Assembly (NCBI GenBank): GCA_937921035.1
Contig: CALEUL010000048.1
Coordinates: 1 to 64,000, forward strand
Length of the DNA: 64,000 nt
Source of the DNA: an uncultured Porphyromonadaceae bacterium
Lineage (GTDB): Bacteria > Bacteroidota > Bacteroidia > Bacteroidales > Muribaculaceae
Direction of reading: 5' to 3'
Shown in pieces: positions 18,140 to 27,584 of this stretch. A model generated the notes under the pieces. The model made no database searches. It saw nothing but the letters and a program-made list of their open reading frames with translations, and was not told the DNA's origin. Position 1 is the first letter of the stretch; each line of letters opens with the position of its first letter. Made by a program: the position numbers and the translations under genes.

Positions 18140-20404
18140 TTACAGATTTATGCGCAGAGTGGCGCTAAGGCGACGCGGAAGCCCCCGCTGAACGAAGGCG
18201 TTGCCCATAGATACAAAATAGAACACATCGTGCCCGGTATCCGTCAGGTTGCTGCCGCTCAGACGCAGGCTCCAGTGTTCGGCCGAGAAGTCAACCGACA
18301 GGCCGGGCAGGCAGTAGAACGGCTGATATGCGGTGTTCTCGTCGTCCCAGTAAATTTTGCCCACGCAACGAGCCGTGGCAGTTACCGAAGGTGTTATACC
18401 CGCGAACGACAGTGGGGTGGCGCGCCATGTAAACTCGCCGAAAAGAGTGTTTTCCGGAGCGTACGGCAGCCGTTTGCCCTTCAGGTTTTCGCGTCCGTTG
18501 TCGTAGCGCACGAATGTGGCATTGGTATACCCGTACGACGCTGTAACAGATATATCGTCCGTGGGACGCCATACCGCCGATAATTCTGCGCCGAAACTGC
18601 GCGTACGCCCGGCGTTGGTCATCATGCGGCCAGTGATGGTGCCCGGAGGGAAGACGGTCAGCTGCTGGTTGCGGCAGTCTATGTAGAACAGCGTGGCGTC
18701 GGCCTTCAGCGGCAGCGATGCCGGCTTCCAGTGCACGCCCGCCTCGTAGTTGTAGCTCGATTCGGGTTTGTAGGACACTGTCTCCTCCAAGGTTGTTGTG
18801 CTCGACAGGCCCATCATCTCCATTATCCGCTGCTGCAGCACCTCGCTGAACATCTGTGTGTTGTAGCCGCCGGCTTTGTAGGCGCGCGAGAAAGAAATGT
18901 AAGGCTCCCATTCGCCCTTGTGCGATATCGTTATCTTCGGCAGAAACTCCACGTATGTCGTGTGCAGCTCGCCGGAGTCGTCTATGTTCACGGGCGTGTG
19001 GCTGTACACCTCCGAGCCGCCGTCGGGCAGGAGGTGGTAGGTGGTGTAGCCTGTGTTGGAATGGCTGCGGTAGTGCAGCGAGGGGCGCTCTATGTCCAAG
19101 CGCAGGCCGCCCTCGAAGTACCAGTCGTCCTTGGAGAAGGTGCTTTCGTGGTAGAGCGCGAAGCCGAGGTTGCGCTGCGTGAAGGTGCTGCCCAAGGTGA
19201 ACTCCCGCGAATCCCAGCGTATCTGGTAGGTAGGATTTACGGCGTTGGCCTTTTCCTCTATCAGTTTCTCTATGCCGGTGTTCATAAACGTTACCGGGGC
19301 GTCCATCGTGCCGTCCTTATAGAACAGATAAACGCCTCCGAGCCAGCTGTATTTGCCGCGCGTTCCGCGGGTGAACAGGTCCTCGGTGAAGGCCCATTCG
19401 CTGCGGTCCTGGACGAGAGTGAAATAGTCGGCCGGCGTGAAGTCCTGGTCGAGCGTCATGCGGTCGTCGAGGTACTGTACGGATGTTATCGACGTAACCA
19501 ACACTCGCTTGCCGGCCCAGGCCACGGTGAGGGCGTCGGCGAAGGCGTTGCGGCGGTAGGCGCAGGTGTCGTTGTAGCTGATGTCGCCGGTGGAGAGCAG
19601 GGCGTAGGGGTAGCCGCCCTGGCGGTTTATCGTTGCCGTGGCGGTGTTGTTCACGGACAACGCCTGCGTGGGGCGCCACGCCGTTTTCCAGCGCAGGCTG
19701 CCGGAGTTCTCATGGTCGAGCTTCCTGCCGGTGTAGCTGTTGCGGAAAAATCCGTCGGTGTGGCGGTAGAGGCCGGTGAGGCTCATGCCCAATGTGGGCG
19801 TGATGGTGCCGTAGTAGCCCGCCGAAGCCTTTACGGTGTTGCCGCTGCCGTACTCGGCCATAGCGCGCAGGCCGCGGGTGCGCAGCGGCGAGAGTGTGCG
19901 TATGTTAATCTGGCCGCCCATAGTGTTGCGGCCGTTCAGCACGGCCTGAGCGCCGCGAAGCACCTCGATGTTCTCGATGTCGGTGAGGTCGAAGTCGTAG
20001 TTGTCCTTGTTCAGGTAGGGTATGTTGTCCACTGTCAGGCCCACCACAGGCTGGTCGATGCGGGCGCCGAGGCCGCGCACATAAATGGAGGAGGTCATGC
20101 GCGAGCCGTACTCGGGCATGTAGAAGTTCGGGGCCACGATGCTCACGCCTTTGGCGGCGTCGATGCCAAGGCGGCGCGCGTCGGCGCCGGAAATTTCCGT
20201 CATTGCCTCGGTAACGATACCTGCGCCGGGCGTCTGTTTTATGCCGAGTACTTCAAGTGGCCTGAGCCTGTGATTGCGCAGGCTGTCGGTGTTTTCGGCG
20301 GCGGCGCCGGGAGCGCACAGCACCGCCAAAAGCGATAGTGCGAGTACGCCGCGCCCGGCATCATTCTTTTTCGGAAAGTTCGAGCCAACGCATCTCTTTT
20401 TCAT
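18140..20404 (-). CDS. TonB-dependent outer-membrane receptor
   Basis: A signal peptide (about 1-36) is followed by a plug domain (about 60-180) with SSIYVRGLGARIDQPVVGL and the IENIEVLRGAQAVLNGRNTMGG signature region, and a 22-strand barrel ending in a terminal aromatic/leucine strand (ATLRINL). It lacks the CarboxypepD_reg extension of SusC-type proteins, so it looks more like a siderophore, metal or vitamin receptor; the ligand is not evident. A TTG at 20407 precedes the better ATG at 20404, which gives 754 residues. Its start overlaps the end of the ABC-F gene by 44 bases. Base composition here is visibly richer in G+C than in neighbouring genes. Confidence 0.9.
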   Translation of the reverse strand: MKKRCVGSNFPKKNDAGRGVLALSLLAVLCAPGAAAENTDSLRNHRLRPLEVLGIKQTPGAGIVTEAMTEISGADARRLGIDAAKGVSIVAPNFYMPEYGSRMTSSIYVRGLGARIDQPVVGLTVDNIPYLNKDNYDFDLTDIENIEVLRGAQAVLNGRNTMGGQINIRTLSPLRTRGLRAMAEYGSGNTVKASAGYYGTITPTLGMSLTGLYRHTDGFFRNSYTGRKLDHENSGSLRWKTAWRPTQALSVNNTATATINRQGGYPYALLSTGDISYNDTCAYRRNAFADALTVAWAGKRVLVTSITSVQYLDDRMTLDQDFTPADYFTLVQDRSEWAFTEDLFTRGTRGKYSWLGGVYLFYKDGTMDAPVTFMNTGIEKLIEEKANAVNPTYQIRWDSREFTLGSTFTQRNLGFALYHESTFSKDDWYFEGGLRLDIERPSLHYRSHSNTGYTTYHLLPDGGSEVYSHTPVNIDDSGELHTTYVEFLPKITISHKGEWEPYISFSRAYKAGGYNTQMFSEVLQQRIMEMMGLSSTTTLEETVSYKPESSYNYEAGVHWKPASLPLKADATLFYIDCRNQQLTVFPPGTITGRMMTNAGRTRSFGAELSAVWRPTDDISVTASYGYTNATFVRYDNGRENLKGKRLPYAPENTLFGEFTWRATPLSFAGITPSVTATARCVGKIYWDDENTAYQPFYCLPGLSVDFSAEHWSLRLSGSNLTDTGHDVFYFVSMGNAFVQRGLPRRLSATLRINL

Positions 20405-22229
20405 CAAGTAAATCTTTTATTTCGTTGTACCTTAGGTTCTTTGTCTTGAAATCCTCGGGGCTTGCCGGCGTGCCCGAAGCGAAGAAATCCTCGAGTTCCT
20501 TCTTCTCGGCGTTGAGCGCCTCTATCTCGCCTTCAAGAGCCTCGAATTCACGCTTTTCCTTGAAGGTGAGGCGTCGCGAGGCGCTTTCCGTGCGCGGCGC
20601 CTTCTCCTGCTTTGCCGGCTTTTCGGCTTTCTTTGTCTCCTGCGCCTTCTCGGCCTCCGTGAAGGCGCGGTATTCGCTGTAGTTGCCCGGGAAGTCCTTG
20701 ATTGTGCCGTTGCCCTCCATCACGAAAAGGTGGTCCACTATGTTGTCCAAGAAATAGCGGTCGTGTGAGATCACTATCACGCACCCCTTGAAGTCCGCGA
20801 GATATTCCTCGAGGATGCCCAAGGTGATGATGTCGAGGTCGTTTGTGGGCTCGTCGAGAATCAGGAAATTGGGCTGGCGCATAAGCACCGTCGCCAGGTG
20901 CAGGCGGCAGCGCTCGCCGCCGCTGAGGGTGTGGATATATTTCTGCTGGTCGGCCGGCGGGAAAAGGAAGCGCTGGAGATACTGCATGGGCGAGAGGTGC
21001 ACGCCCTCTTTCAGCTCTATGTCCTCGGCGAGCTCGGTAACGGCGTCCACCACGCGCTTGTTCTCGTCGAAGCTGATGCCGTCCTGGCTGTAGTAGCCGA
21101 AGCGTAGCGTCTCGCCAAGGTCCCAGCGGCCCGAATCGAGGGGCACTATGCCCTGCAGAAGTTTGATGAAGGTGGATTTGCCCACGCCGTTGGGGCCAAC
21201 GATGCCGAGTTTTTCGCCGCGGGCGAAGGTGTAGGTGAAGTTGTCGAGTATCACCTTGTCGCCGAAGCGCTTGCACACGTTCTCGGCCTCGAAAATCTTG
21301 GAGCCGATGCGCGACGATGCGTTTTCCAGGCGTATGTTCTTCTCCTGCCACGTGTTTTTGGAGCGCTCGCGCAGGTCGTAGAAAGCGTCGATGCGGAATT
21401 TTGCTTTTCCGGCGCGTGCCTGCGGCTGGCGGCTCATCCATTCCTGCTCCTTGCGCAGGGTGTTGCGCACGCGGGCAAGTTCGGCGTCCATCGCCTCGAT
21501 GCGCTCGGCGCGGCGGCGCAGGTACATGTCGAAGTTGCCGTCGATAACGAAGGCGCGCTCTTGGTCGAGCTCGAGTATCTTGTTGCACACGCGGTCCAGG
21601 AAATAGCGGTCGTGCGTAACCATCATCAGTGTTGCCCGCGAGCGTTTGAGATAGCTCTCGAGCCATTCTATCGTGCTTATGTCAAGGTGGTTGGTGGGCT
21701 CGTCGAGCATGATGAACTCGGGCTCGGACATGACCATGCGCACCAGGGCGAGGCGCTTGCGCTGGCCGCCGGAAAGATGGTCGGTGATGGCGTCCTTGTC
21801 CAGGCCCATGCGTGTGATGTGCTGCTTCAGACGTTCCTCGTAGTCCCACGCGCCGGCATGTTCAACGGCCTTGTATGTCTCGTGTATGGCCGTCTCGTCG
21901 CCGGAGGCAAGGGCGCTGCGGTAGGCGCGCACGGCAGCGGCGGCGGGGTCGTTACCGCCGTCGAGTGCCGCCTCGAACACCGTTGTGCCCGCGCGGAACG
22001 TGGGTTCCTGGGGCAGATAGTACACGCGCAGGTCGCTGCGGAAGGTAACCTTGCCGCTGTCCGGCGCCTCCTCGCCGGCAAGGATGCGCATAAAGGTGGT
22101 CTTGCCCGTGCCGTTGCGAGCAACTATGCCTACTTTGTCGCCCTGCTCAAGGCCGAGTGTTACGTCGGCAAAAAGCATGCGTATGCCGTAGCTCTTGGTA
22201 AGGTTTTCTATATTTAGGACATTTGCCAT
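20361..22229 (-). CDS. ABC-F ATPase, Uup-like
   Basis: ABC-F proteins have two ATPase cassettes and no membrane part; they act on ribosomes or DNA. The 622-residue protein has the first cassette with Walker A ARNGTGKT (37-44), LSGGQRKRLALV and MLDEPTNHLD, an arm-and-linker region, a second cassette with GPNGVGKST, LSGGERCRLHLA and LDEPTNDLD, and a C-terminal charged coiled coil (about 545-622). The C-terminal coil is the Uup hallmark, a group tied to precise transposon excision and ribosome function. The first Walker A has Ala where Gly is usual. It starts 3 bases after focA ends. Confidence 0.9.
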   Translation of the reverse strand: MANVLNIENLTKSYGIRMLFADVTLGLEQGDKVGIVARNGTGKTTFMRILAGEEAPDSGKVTFRSDLRVYYLPQEPTFRAGTTVFEAALDGGNDPAAAAVRAYRSALASGDETAIHETYKAVEHAGAWDYEERLKQHITRMGLDKDAITDHLSGGQRKRLALVRMVMSEPEFIMLDEPTNHLDISTIEWLESYLKRSRATLMMVTHDRYFLDRVCNKILELDQERAFVIDGNFDMYLRRRAERIEAMDAELARVRNTLRKEQEWMSRQPQARAGKAKFRIDAFYDLRERSKNTWQEKNIRLENASSRIGSKIFEAENVCKRFGDKVILDNFTYTFARGEKLGIVGPNGVGKSTFIKLLQGIVPLDSGRWDLGETLRFGYYSQDGISFDENKRVVDAVTELAEDIELKEGVHLSPMQYLQRFLFPPADQQKYIHTLSGGERCRLHLATVLMRQPNFLILDEPTNDLDIITLGILEEYLADFKGCVIVISHDRYFLDNIVDHLFVMEGNGTIKDFPGNYSEYRAFTEAEKAQETKKAEKPAKQEKAPRTESASRRLTFKEKREFEALEGEIEALNAEKKELEDFFASGTPASPEDFKTKNLRYNEIKDLLDEKEMRWLELSEKE

Positions 22230-22232
22230 TTT

Positions 22233-23030
22233 TCAATTGCGGGGACGGTGGAGATAGTATTGCGAGAGGCCCACGAACAGTGCGCCACCGACAATGTTGC
22301 CCAACGTGGCGGGTAGAATGTTTGCCACAAGCATTTCACCGATTGTAATGTCGGCGCCGAGCATGGCTGCCAAGGGTAGGAAGAACATGTTGGCAACGCA
22401 GTGCTCGAATCCGAGTGCCACAAAAGCTAAAACGGGGATTTCGCATGCCAGCAGTTTTTCGCCAAGGCGTCGGCCGGCAAGAGCAAGCCATACGGCCAGA
22501 CAAACACACCAGTTGGCTCCTATACCTTTAAGAAAGACTGCAAGCGGGCCGGCCGAAGTTTTGGCTGCGGCTATTCCGGCGATGGCTTCGGGGTAGTGGG
22601 CGCCCGAAAGTGTGCCGGGAAGCGCTATCAGCAGCCATGCAACAGCCAAGGCGCCTATGAAGTTGCCGAGCCAAACAATGGTCCAGTTGGCCAGTACGCG
22701 GCCTATGCCGATTTTCTTTTCCATAAACGGGGGCATAAGCAGTGCGTTGTTGCCTGTGAACAGGTCGGCGCCGAGTATCACAACAAGCATAAGGCCTACG
22801 GGGAATACAAGGCCGCTCATGAAACGCTGTAGTCCTGGGTTTGCCGCAGATGCCTCCGGAAATCCGAAACCTATGGCTATGGACAATGCGCCGCCGAGGG
22901 CGATATAGGCGCCGGCAAGGATACTGCCGGTGATTAAACGGGAAAAACCGCTGCGTGATGTCGCTGCGGCTTTGTTGGTCCCCGACGCTGTTGCAGCGTC
23001 GAGAATCTGTGCGGGAGTTCGTACTGGCAT
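22233..23030 (-). CDS. focA: Formate/nitrite transporter, FocA family
   Basis: FNT proteins are pentameric channels for formate, nitrite or hydrosulfide. The 265-residue protein has six hydrophobic helices, the ADLFTGNN loop (88-95), the GIGANWCVCLAVWLA helix (169-183) and the gating histidine in GFEHCVANMFF (H210, equivalent to FocA H209). Formate is the likeliest substrate in an anaerobe with PFOR and an oxalate locus, but nitrite cannot be excluded from sequence. It sits inside a sigma-factor-led operon, 4 bases after the upstream gene and 3 before the ABC-F gene. Confidence 0.9.
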   Translation of the reverse strand: MPVRTPAQILDAATASGTNKAAATSRSGFSRLITGSILAGAYIALGGALSIAIGFGFPEASAANPGLQRFMSGLVFPVGLMLVVILGADLFTGNNALLMPPFMEKKIGIGRVLANWTIVWLGNFIGALAVAWLLIALPGTLSGAHYPEAIAGIAAAKTSAGPLAVFLKGIGANWCVCLAVWLALAGRRLGEKLLACEIPVLAFVALGFEHCVANMFFLPLAAMLGADITIGEMLVANILPATLGNIVGGALFVGLSQYYLHRPRN

Positions 23031-23034
23031 GGCG

Positions 23035-23529
23035 TCAGCGCTGACTGTCGTTATCCTGTTGATTGCGTCCGCGCAGCAGTTTGCGGTGCGAACGTGCCAG
23101 CCACTGGGTGAAGCGGCGCTCGGCAGGCTTTAGCTTCAGCAGCTGGCGTGGGGTTAGTATTTCTTTGAATTTCTCGTAGTAGGAAAGCTCTACAACCGAT
23201 TCTTTCTGCTTTTGCATGAATGCGGCGTAAGAGGCTATTTCTATTTCGCTGTCGGTCGCCGAGGCATTCTCAATTGCGGTGCGCTCTATCTCGCGTGTCT
23301 CGTCGCTTATGTTCTGGAGTTCTTCGTCCATTGCGTCGTAGATGGCAAGAAATTCGTTGGCCTGTTCTTTCGAGAGTTTAAGCTCCTTAATCAGAAAATC
23401 GTGTTTATAGGGCTTGAGTTCGGCTAAGATGCGGTCGCGGCCCTTGTTCTCGGACTGCGCCTCTGCTGTGCCTGCGCCAAAAAGCAGCATGGCTGCTATC
23501 GCGATCAAAAAAAATCTTGTGATGCTCAT
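23035..23529 (-). CDS. Predicted periplasmic protein (Spy/CpxP-like), unknown function
   Basis: The 164-residue protein has a signal peptide ending GTAEAQ (near 25) and then a highly charged, mainly helical domain with the pattern LKLSKEQANEFLAIYDAMDEEL and a later LTPRQLLKLKPAERRF, resembling the LTxxQ repeats of Spy/CpxP periplasmic chaperones. Such genes often follow ECF sigma factors in Bacteroidota and may sense or respond to envelope stress. It overlaps the upstream gene by 4 bases. Family placement is by pattern only. Confidence 0.65.
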   Translation of the reverse strand: MSITRFFLIAIAAMLLFGAGTAEAQSENKGRDRILAELKPYKHDFLIKELKLSKEQANEFLAIYDAMDEELQNISDETREIERTAIENASATDSEIEIASYAAFMQKQKESVVELSYYEKFKEILTPRQLLKLKPAERRFTQWLARSHRKLLRGRNQQDNDSQR

Positions 23530-24002
23530 GGCAAAATATACGTGCTGTCGAAAGCCGCTTCTTCGGGCGGGAAGTCGAGGATTTCGGAATTTTCGTCAAT
23601 CTCACCTTCGTCAAGCATATCGTCAACCAGATCCCACGAGCTCATGTCTTCGTAGATGTACTGGTTCACGAAATCGTCGGTAGTTAAAGCGTTGGCAATG
23701 ACAGTATTTTGCTCTATGGGTTGCAGGGTATTAGTGCGGCTCATCATGGCAAACATCTGTAGCATAAGCCATATCCCGGCAAACATGGCGACCATGTAGG
23801 CGTAGGGACGTATTTTTTGCCACGTGCTGCGAGGAGGATTCGGCATCTGTGCCGATTCTATCTCCGGACGCTGCGGCAACGTCGTTTCCATGCGGGCGGC
23901 AAACGACTCGAAGTAATCCCCCGGAACCTTCATCCCGGCGGAAGGCTTCGCCAGGCCTTCCCGGCGAATCTTTTCGAGTATGCTGTCGTTTTGCTTAACC
24001 AT
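23526..24002 (-). CDS. Single-pass membrane protein, possible anti-sigma factor
   Basis: The 158-residue protein has a cytoplasmic N-terminal part (about 1-65), one membrane helix (about 68-87, AYMVAMFAGIWLMLQMFA) and an acidic outer part (DDMLDEGEIDENSEIL). This layout and its place 45 bases after an ECF sigma gene fit an anti-sigma factor, but I see no ZAS-type zinc motif, so the role is inferred from context. It overlaps the next gene by 4 bases. Confidence 0.6.
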   Translation of the reverse strand: MVKQNDSILEKIRREGLAKPSAGMKVPGDYFESFAARMETTLPQRPEIESAQMPNPPRSTWQKIRPYAYMVAMFAGIWLMLQMFAMMSRTNTLQPIEQNTVIANALTTDDFVNQYIYEDMSSWDLVDDMLDEGEIDENSEILDFPPEEAAFDSTYILP

Positions 24003-24047
24003 AATTTTTCTGTCTTATATGCTTTGACTATTATGATGGGTCAAGGT

Positions 24048-24608
24048 TTAATCGTGTTCGTCGAAATATTGCTCAATTTTTTTCGACGCGAGGTGGTAGG
24101 AGGCCTTCAGCGCACCCACCGACGTGCCCAATATTTCCGACATGTCCTCGTATTTCATATCGTCGAAATACTTCATGTTGAACACAATGCGCTGCTTCTC
24201 GGGCAGCGTGGCTATGGCTTCCTGAAGCTTGCGCGCAAGTTCCTCGCCGTCGAATTCGTGGTCGGCGGCGATGGTCCTTATCATTTCTGCTTCCTGATCG
24301 TCAAGCGAAAGGTTGCGGCGCCGGCGCTCGTAGTCGAGGAAACTGAGGCTCTCGTTAATGGCAATCTTGTACAGCCACGTGGACAGCTTCGCCTCGCCGC
24401 GGAAATTCTCCAAATTGCCCCACGCCTTCAGGAAAGTGTTCTGAAGCACATCGTTGGCGTCGTCGTGGTTCTGTACGATGCGGCGTATCTGCCAGTAGAG
24501 CGGTTCGGAGAAAAGACGTATCACCTCGTTGAAGGCCGCGCGCACCGTGGCGGGCTGACGCAAACGCGCAACCAACTCATCGGAAACAGCGGGTAAATTC
24601 GAGGCCAT
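24048..24608 (-). CDS. ECF RNA polymerase sigma factor
   Basis: The 186-residue protein has region 2 (about 30-95) with the DANDVLQNTFLKAWGNLENFRGEAKLSTWL-type signature and region 4 (about 130-180) with LPEKQRIVFNMKYFDDMKYEDMSEI, followed by GTSVGALKASYHLA. The frame is open to 24677, but the ATG at 24608 gives the usual start and sits about 10 bases past the predicted transcription start. It heads a run of six minus-strand genes ending with the TonB receptor, which are likely its targets or co-regulated partners. Confidence 0.9.
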   Translation of the reverse strand: MASNLPAVSDELVARLRQPATVRAAFNEVIRLFSEPLYWQIRRIVQNHDDANDVLQNTFLKAWGNLENFRGEAKLSTWLYKIAINESLSFLDYERRRRNLSLDDQEAEMIRTIAADHEFDGEELARKLQEAIATLPEKQRIVFNMKYFDDMKYEDMSEILGTSVGALKASYHLASKKIEQYFDEHD

Positions 24609-24623
24609 AGCTAAATCTTTCCC

Positions 24624-24654
24624 CAAAGTTACGAAAAATTTGCAAATCCGCAAA
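24624..24654 (-). promoter_or_regulatory. Promoter of the sigma-FocA-ABC-F-receptor operon
   Basis: On the minus strand TTTG (24651-24654) and TAACTTTG (24624-24631) are 19 bases apart, an excellent match to the Bacteroidota housekeeping consensus. Transcription would start about 10 bases before the sigma-factor ATG. Confidence 0.75.
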
Positions 24655-24690
24655 ATGCGACCTTGCTGTCGTAGCAATCCAGGCGGATAT

Positions 24691-24716
24691 AAAAAACGCC
24701 CCGCGGTGGCGGGGCG
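24691..24716 (-). terminator. Intrinsic terminator of the large M16 peptidase gene
   Basis: CGCCCCGC (24697-24704) pairs with GCGGGGCG (24709-24716) around a 4-base loop, followed on the minus strand by six T residues (24691-24696). It separates the M16 gene from the sigma-factor promoter. Confidence 0.92.
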
Positions 24717-24740
24717 CTATGTTAAGGAAGTTACGGATTC

Positions 24741-27584
24741 TTATTTGGTTTCCTCGGGGTTGAGAACCACAATGCGAATCAGATTCTGGTCTACAAGATG
24801 CTTGAGGTAGTCCTGTACCTCGGCGACGGTGATGGTGGGGATGATGGCACCGCGTTCTTTGTAGACGTTAACGCCGTTGAGGTGCGTTGCAAGCATGTGA
24901 GAGGCAAGGTCGCTGTTCTCTTTCAGCTCTTTCTCGTTTTCCTTGGCGAGGAATTCGATTGCGGGCTTGATTTCGTCGGCGGTAATAGTCTTGGTGGATT
25001 CGTCGATTATGTTCTTGATTTCCTTGATTACCTCGTCGCGCTTGTCGGGGTTGACGGGGCAGGCTACCTGGAAGAATGTGTTGTACTTGCTGGCAGTACG
25101 CGAGAGCATGCCGTTGGCGCCGATAGAGTAGGTTGCGCCCATTTCCTCACGGATCTTGGTGAGGAGGCGTTTGCTCAGAACCTGCTCGGCTACGTCGGTA
25201 ATCAGACGGTTCTTTACGGTGTAGGATGTGTTGCCGAGTACGCCCACGAAAATCCAGCTCTGCGGTGTCTCCATCTTGGTGGTGAAGTTATTCTGTTCGT
25301 TAGCAGCGTTGAATTCAAAGTCGGGGTCTGTGGTGTACTTGGTGGTCGCTTTCTTGGGGTTGCCGGGGATGGTAGCAAGGTATTGTTTCATCAGAGGCAC
25401 GAAGGTGGCCTCGTCGATATTACCTACGAAATACAGTGTATAGTCGGCGGCATTTGCGGTCATATCCTTGAAGAGCTTGACGATTTCTTCGCGGTTGGCA
25501 GCCTTTACATCGGCGGAGCTGATGAGCTGGTTTGCCTCGGCTTTGTACAGAATCTTCATGAGGTCTTTCTGGAAAATGAACTGGGGATTGCTTTCCTGGT
25601 TGGCGAGAATGCCGGCGAGTGCGTCGCGGTTGGCGGTGAACTCGTCTTCCTTAAGACCGAAACCGGTAAAGTAGGCGTAGATAAGTTCCATCAGGGTAGG
25701 CAGATCCTTTACGGTAGTGTTGCCGGAGATGGTGCGGGTGTAAGCGTCGAAGCCAAAGCCTACGCCGGCCTGCTTGCCCTGCATGTATTTGGCGATATCG
25801 GAGTTGGAATAGTCGTACAGTGCCTCGTTGGAGATAGCCATCGGGAAGTAGCGCAGAGTTGCTCCGTCGATGTCCTTGTGCGATGCCATAGCATTGCCGA
25901 GGGCGATACCCTGAAGAATAATCTCGTTGTTCTTGAAATCAGTGGGCTTGACGATAACCTTCATGCCGTTGCCGAGGATATATTCGGTTGCGTCCCATGT
26001 TTTGTTGTGCTGGGTCTTTGCAATCTTGCCGGGTTTGGGCAGGGAGGGGATCAGGGGATCTTCGCGCATCTCGTCCTTGTAGGGTTCGAGGGTTTCGGCG
26101 TCAACGTCTGCTATGGCTTTGGCAAGTTCTTCCTCGGTAGGAACGGAGAAGCCTTCCTTGTCGGGAAGCATGGCCAGAAGAACGCGGTTGTCGTCGGTGA
26201 TGATCTGGGGAAGATACTGGTTGATCTGGTCAACGGTAAGTACCTGTGCTATCTGGTCGTAGATCTGTTTTTCCAGTTCAATGCCGGGCATAGGTTCGTT
26301 ATCTACGAAATAGCGTACGATTTCGCGGGAGTAGCTGTCGGTCTCGCGGTCGTTGCGGTTTTCGTATGCTTTTTCCATGCTGGAGAGGAATTCGGCGCGG
26401 GCGCGTTCGTATTCACCAACGGTGAATCCGCCGCGTGCCGCACGCAGCAGCTCGCGGTATGCCTGCTGGAATGCCGGAATTACATCGGTATCCTTTGCTA
26501 CTACAGAAAGGTCAAGTGCGCCTTTGGTCTTGGAAACCATATACTCGCCGAAGCTGATGCCTGCGTTGGCAAACTCGGTCTCGGGTTTGTTGGTCAGTTC
26601 GTTGGTGCGGTTGTTGAGCATTGCGGAAATCATGCGCTGCATGTAGGTGATGGGGAAATAGAACTGCGAGTTACGCATTTCCGTAGGCAACAGGATATCG
26701 TCGCTCTTGAACGACAGCTGTATAACAGGGTACTGCATTTCGGCGTCCTTGCCGATGGCGTAGATTGTGCCGGGAGTATCCTCAACCTCAAGATAGGTGC
26801 GTTCTGCGGCATTCTCGGGCATTTTGATGGGCGAGAATATTTCCTTGATTTTTGCTTCGATGTAGTTGGGGTCGATGTCGCCAACTACTATGATGCCCTG
26901 CTGGTCGGGACGGTACCATTTGTGGTAGTAGTCGATGATTGCCTGCGGGGGGAAGTTGTCCACAACTTCCATTGTGCCGATAGGCAGACGTTCGCCGTAT
27001 TTGTTGTCCGGATACATAACTGGCAGAAGGCTTTCCAGAATACGCATCTGGCCTACGTTGCTGCGGCGCCATTCCTCATGGATCACACCGCGTTCGGAAT
27101 CGATTTCCTTCGGGTCGAGTGTCAGAGCGCACGACCAGTCGTGGAGAATAAGCAGACACGAGTCCTGTACGCTCTTGCGCGCTACGGGTACACTGGAGAT
27201 GTTGTATACCGTCTCGTCGATAGAGGTGTAGGCGTTAAGGTTCTCGCCGAACTTAACACCTACGGATTCCAGCCAGTTGATGATTCCTTTTTCGGGGAAA
27301 TTCTCTGTACCGTTGAAGCACATGTGCTCCAGAAAGTGTGCAAGGCCGCGCTGGTTGTCATCCTCGAGGATGGAGCCTACTTTTTGGGCGATATAGAAAT
27401 CGGCCTGGCCTTTGGGATTCTCGTTGTGGCGGATGTAATAAGTCAATCCGTTGTCAAGAACACCGGTAACAATGGCGGTGTCTAAGGGCAGTGCGGGTAC
27501 TTCCTGGGGGGCCTGCGCTGCTACACCGATAGCGGTGAAGCAAAGCATCAGGGCGGAGATACCGCGAAGAATCTGTTTTTTCAT
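24741..27584 (-). CDS. M16-family zinc metallopeptidase (PqqL-like)
   Basis: The 947-residue protein has a signal peptide (about 1-23) and the inverted zinc motif H83-F-L-E86-H87 (LAHFLEHMCF), with the downstream glutamate helix containing SERGVIHEEWR. Four homologous M16 domains follow, the second half lacking the zinc motif, as in PqqL/insulysin-like enzymes. Periplasmic members degrade peptides; some are linked to processing of peptides taken up by TonB receptors. It is monocistronic, with a -7 box CAAAATTA (27631-27638 on the plus strand) upstream and a strong terminator. Confidence 0.93.
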   Translation of the reverse strand: MKKQILRGISALMLCFTAIGVAAQAPQEVPALPLDTAIVTGVLDNGLTYYIRHNENPKGQADFYIAQKVGSILEDDNQRGLAHFLEHMCFNGTENFPEKGIINWLESVGVKFGENLNAYTSIDETVYNISSVPVARKSVQDSCLLILHDWSCALTLDPKEIDSERGVIHEEWRRSNVGQMRILESLLPVMYPDNKYGERLPIGTMEVVDNFPPQAIIDYYHKWYRPDQQGIIVVGDIDPNYIEAKIKEIFSPIKMPENAAERTYLEVEDTPGTIYAIGKDAEMQYPVIQLSFKSDDILLPTEMRNSQFYFPITYMQRMISAMLNNRTNELTNKPETEFANAGISFGEYMVSKTKGALDLSVVAKDTDVIPAFQQAYRELLRAARGGFTVGEYERARAEFLSSMEKAYENRNDRETDSYSREIVRYFVDNEPMPGIELEKQIYDQIAQVLTVDQINQYLPQIITDDNRVLLAMLPDKEGFSVPTEEELAKAIADVDAETLEPYKDEMREDPLIPSLPKPGKIAKTQHNKTWDATEYILGNGMKVIVKPTDFKNNEIILQGIALGNAMASHKDIDGATLRYFPMAISNEALYDYSNSDIAKYMQGKQAGVGFGFDAYTRTISGNTTVKDLPTLMELIYAYFTGFGLKEDEFTANRDALAGILANQESNPQFIFQKDLMKILYKAEANQLISSADVKAANREEIVKLFKDMTANAADYTLYFVGNIDEATFVPLMKQYLATIPGNPKKATTKYTTDPDFEFNAANEQNNFTTKMETPQSWIFVGVLGNTSYTVKNRLITDVAEQVLSKRLLTKIREEMGATYSIGANGMLSRTASKYNTFFQVACPVNPDKRDEVIKEIKNIIDESTKTITADEIKPAIEFLAKENEKELKENSDLASHMLATHLNGVNVYKERGAIIPTITVAEVQDYLKHLVDQNLIRIVVLNPEETK

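Noticed and set aside
18731..20338. A 535-codon open frame opposite the TonB receptor
   Set aside because: It is a by-product of G+C-rich third positions in the receptor gene; the product is a Val/Ala/Gly-rich string with no domain.
24798..27485. An 895-codon open frame on the plus strand, opposite the large M16 peptidase gene
   Set aside because: It is the mirror of a clear peptidase gene with strong codon bias. The translation shows no domain, signal or low-complexity logic, and it has no promoter of its own.
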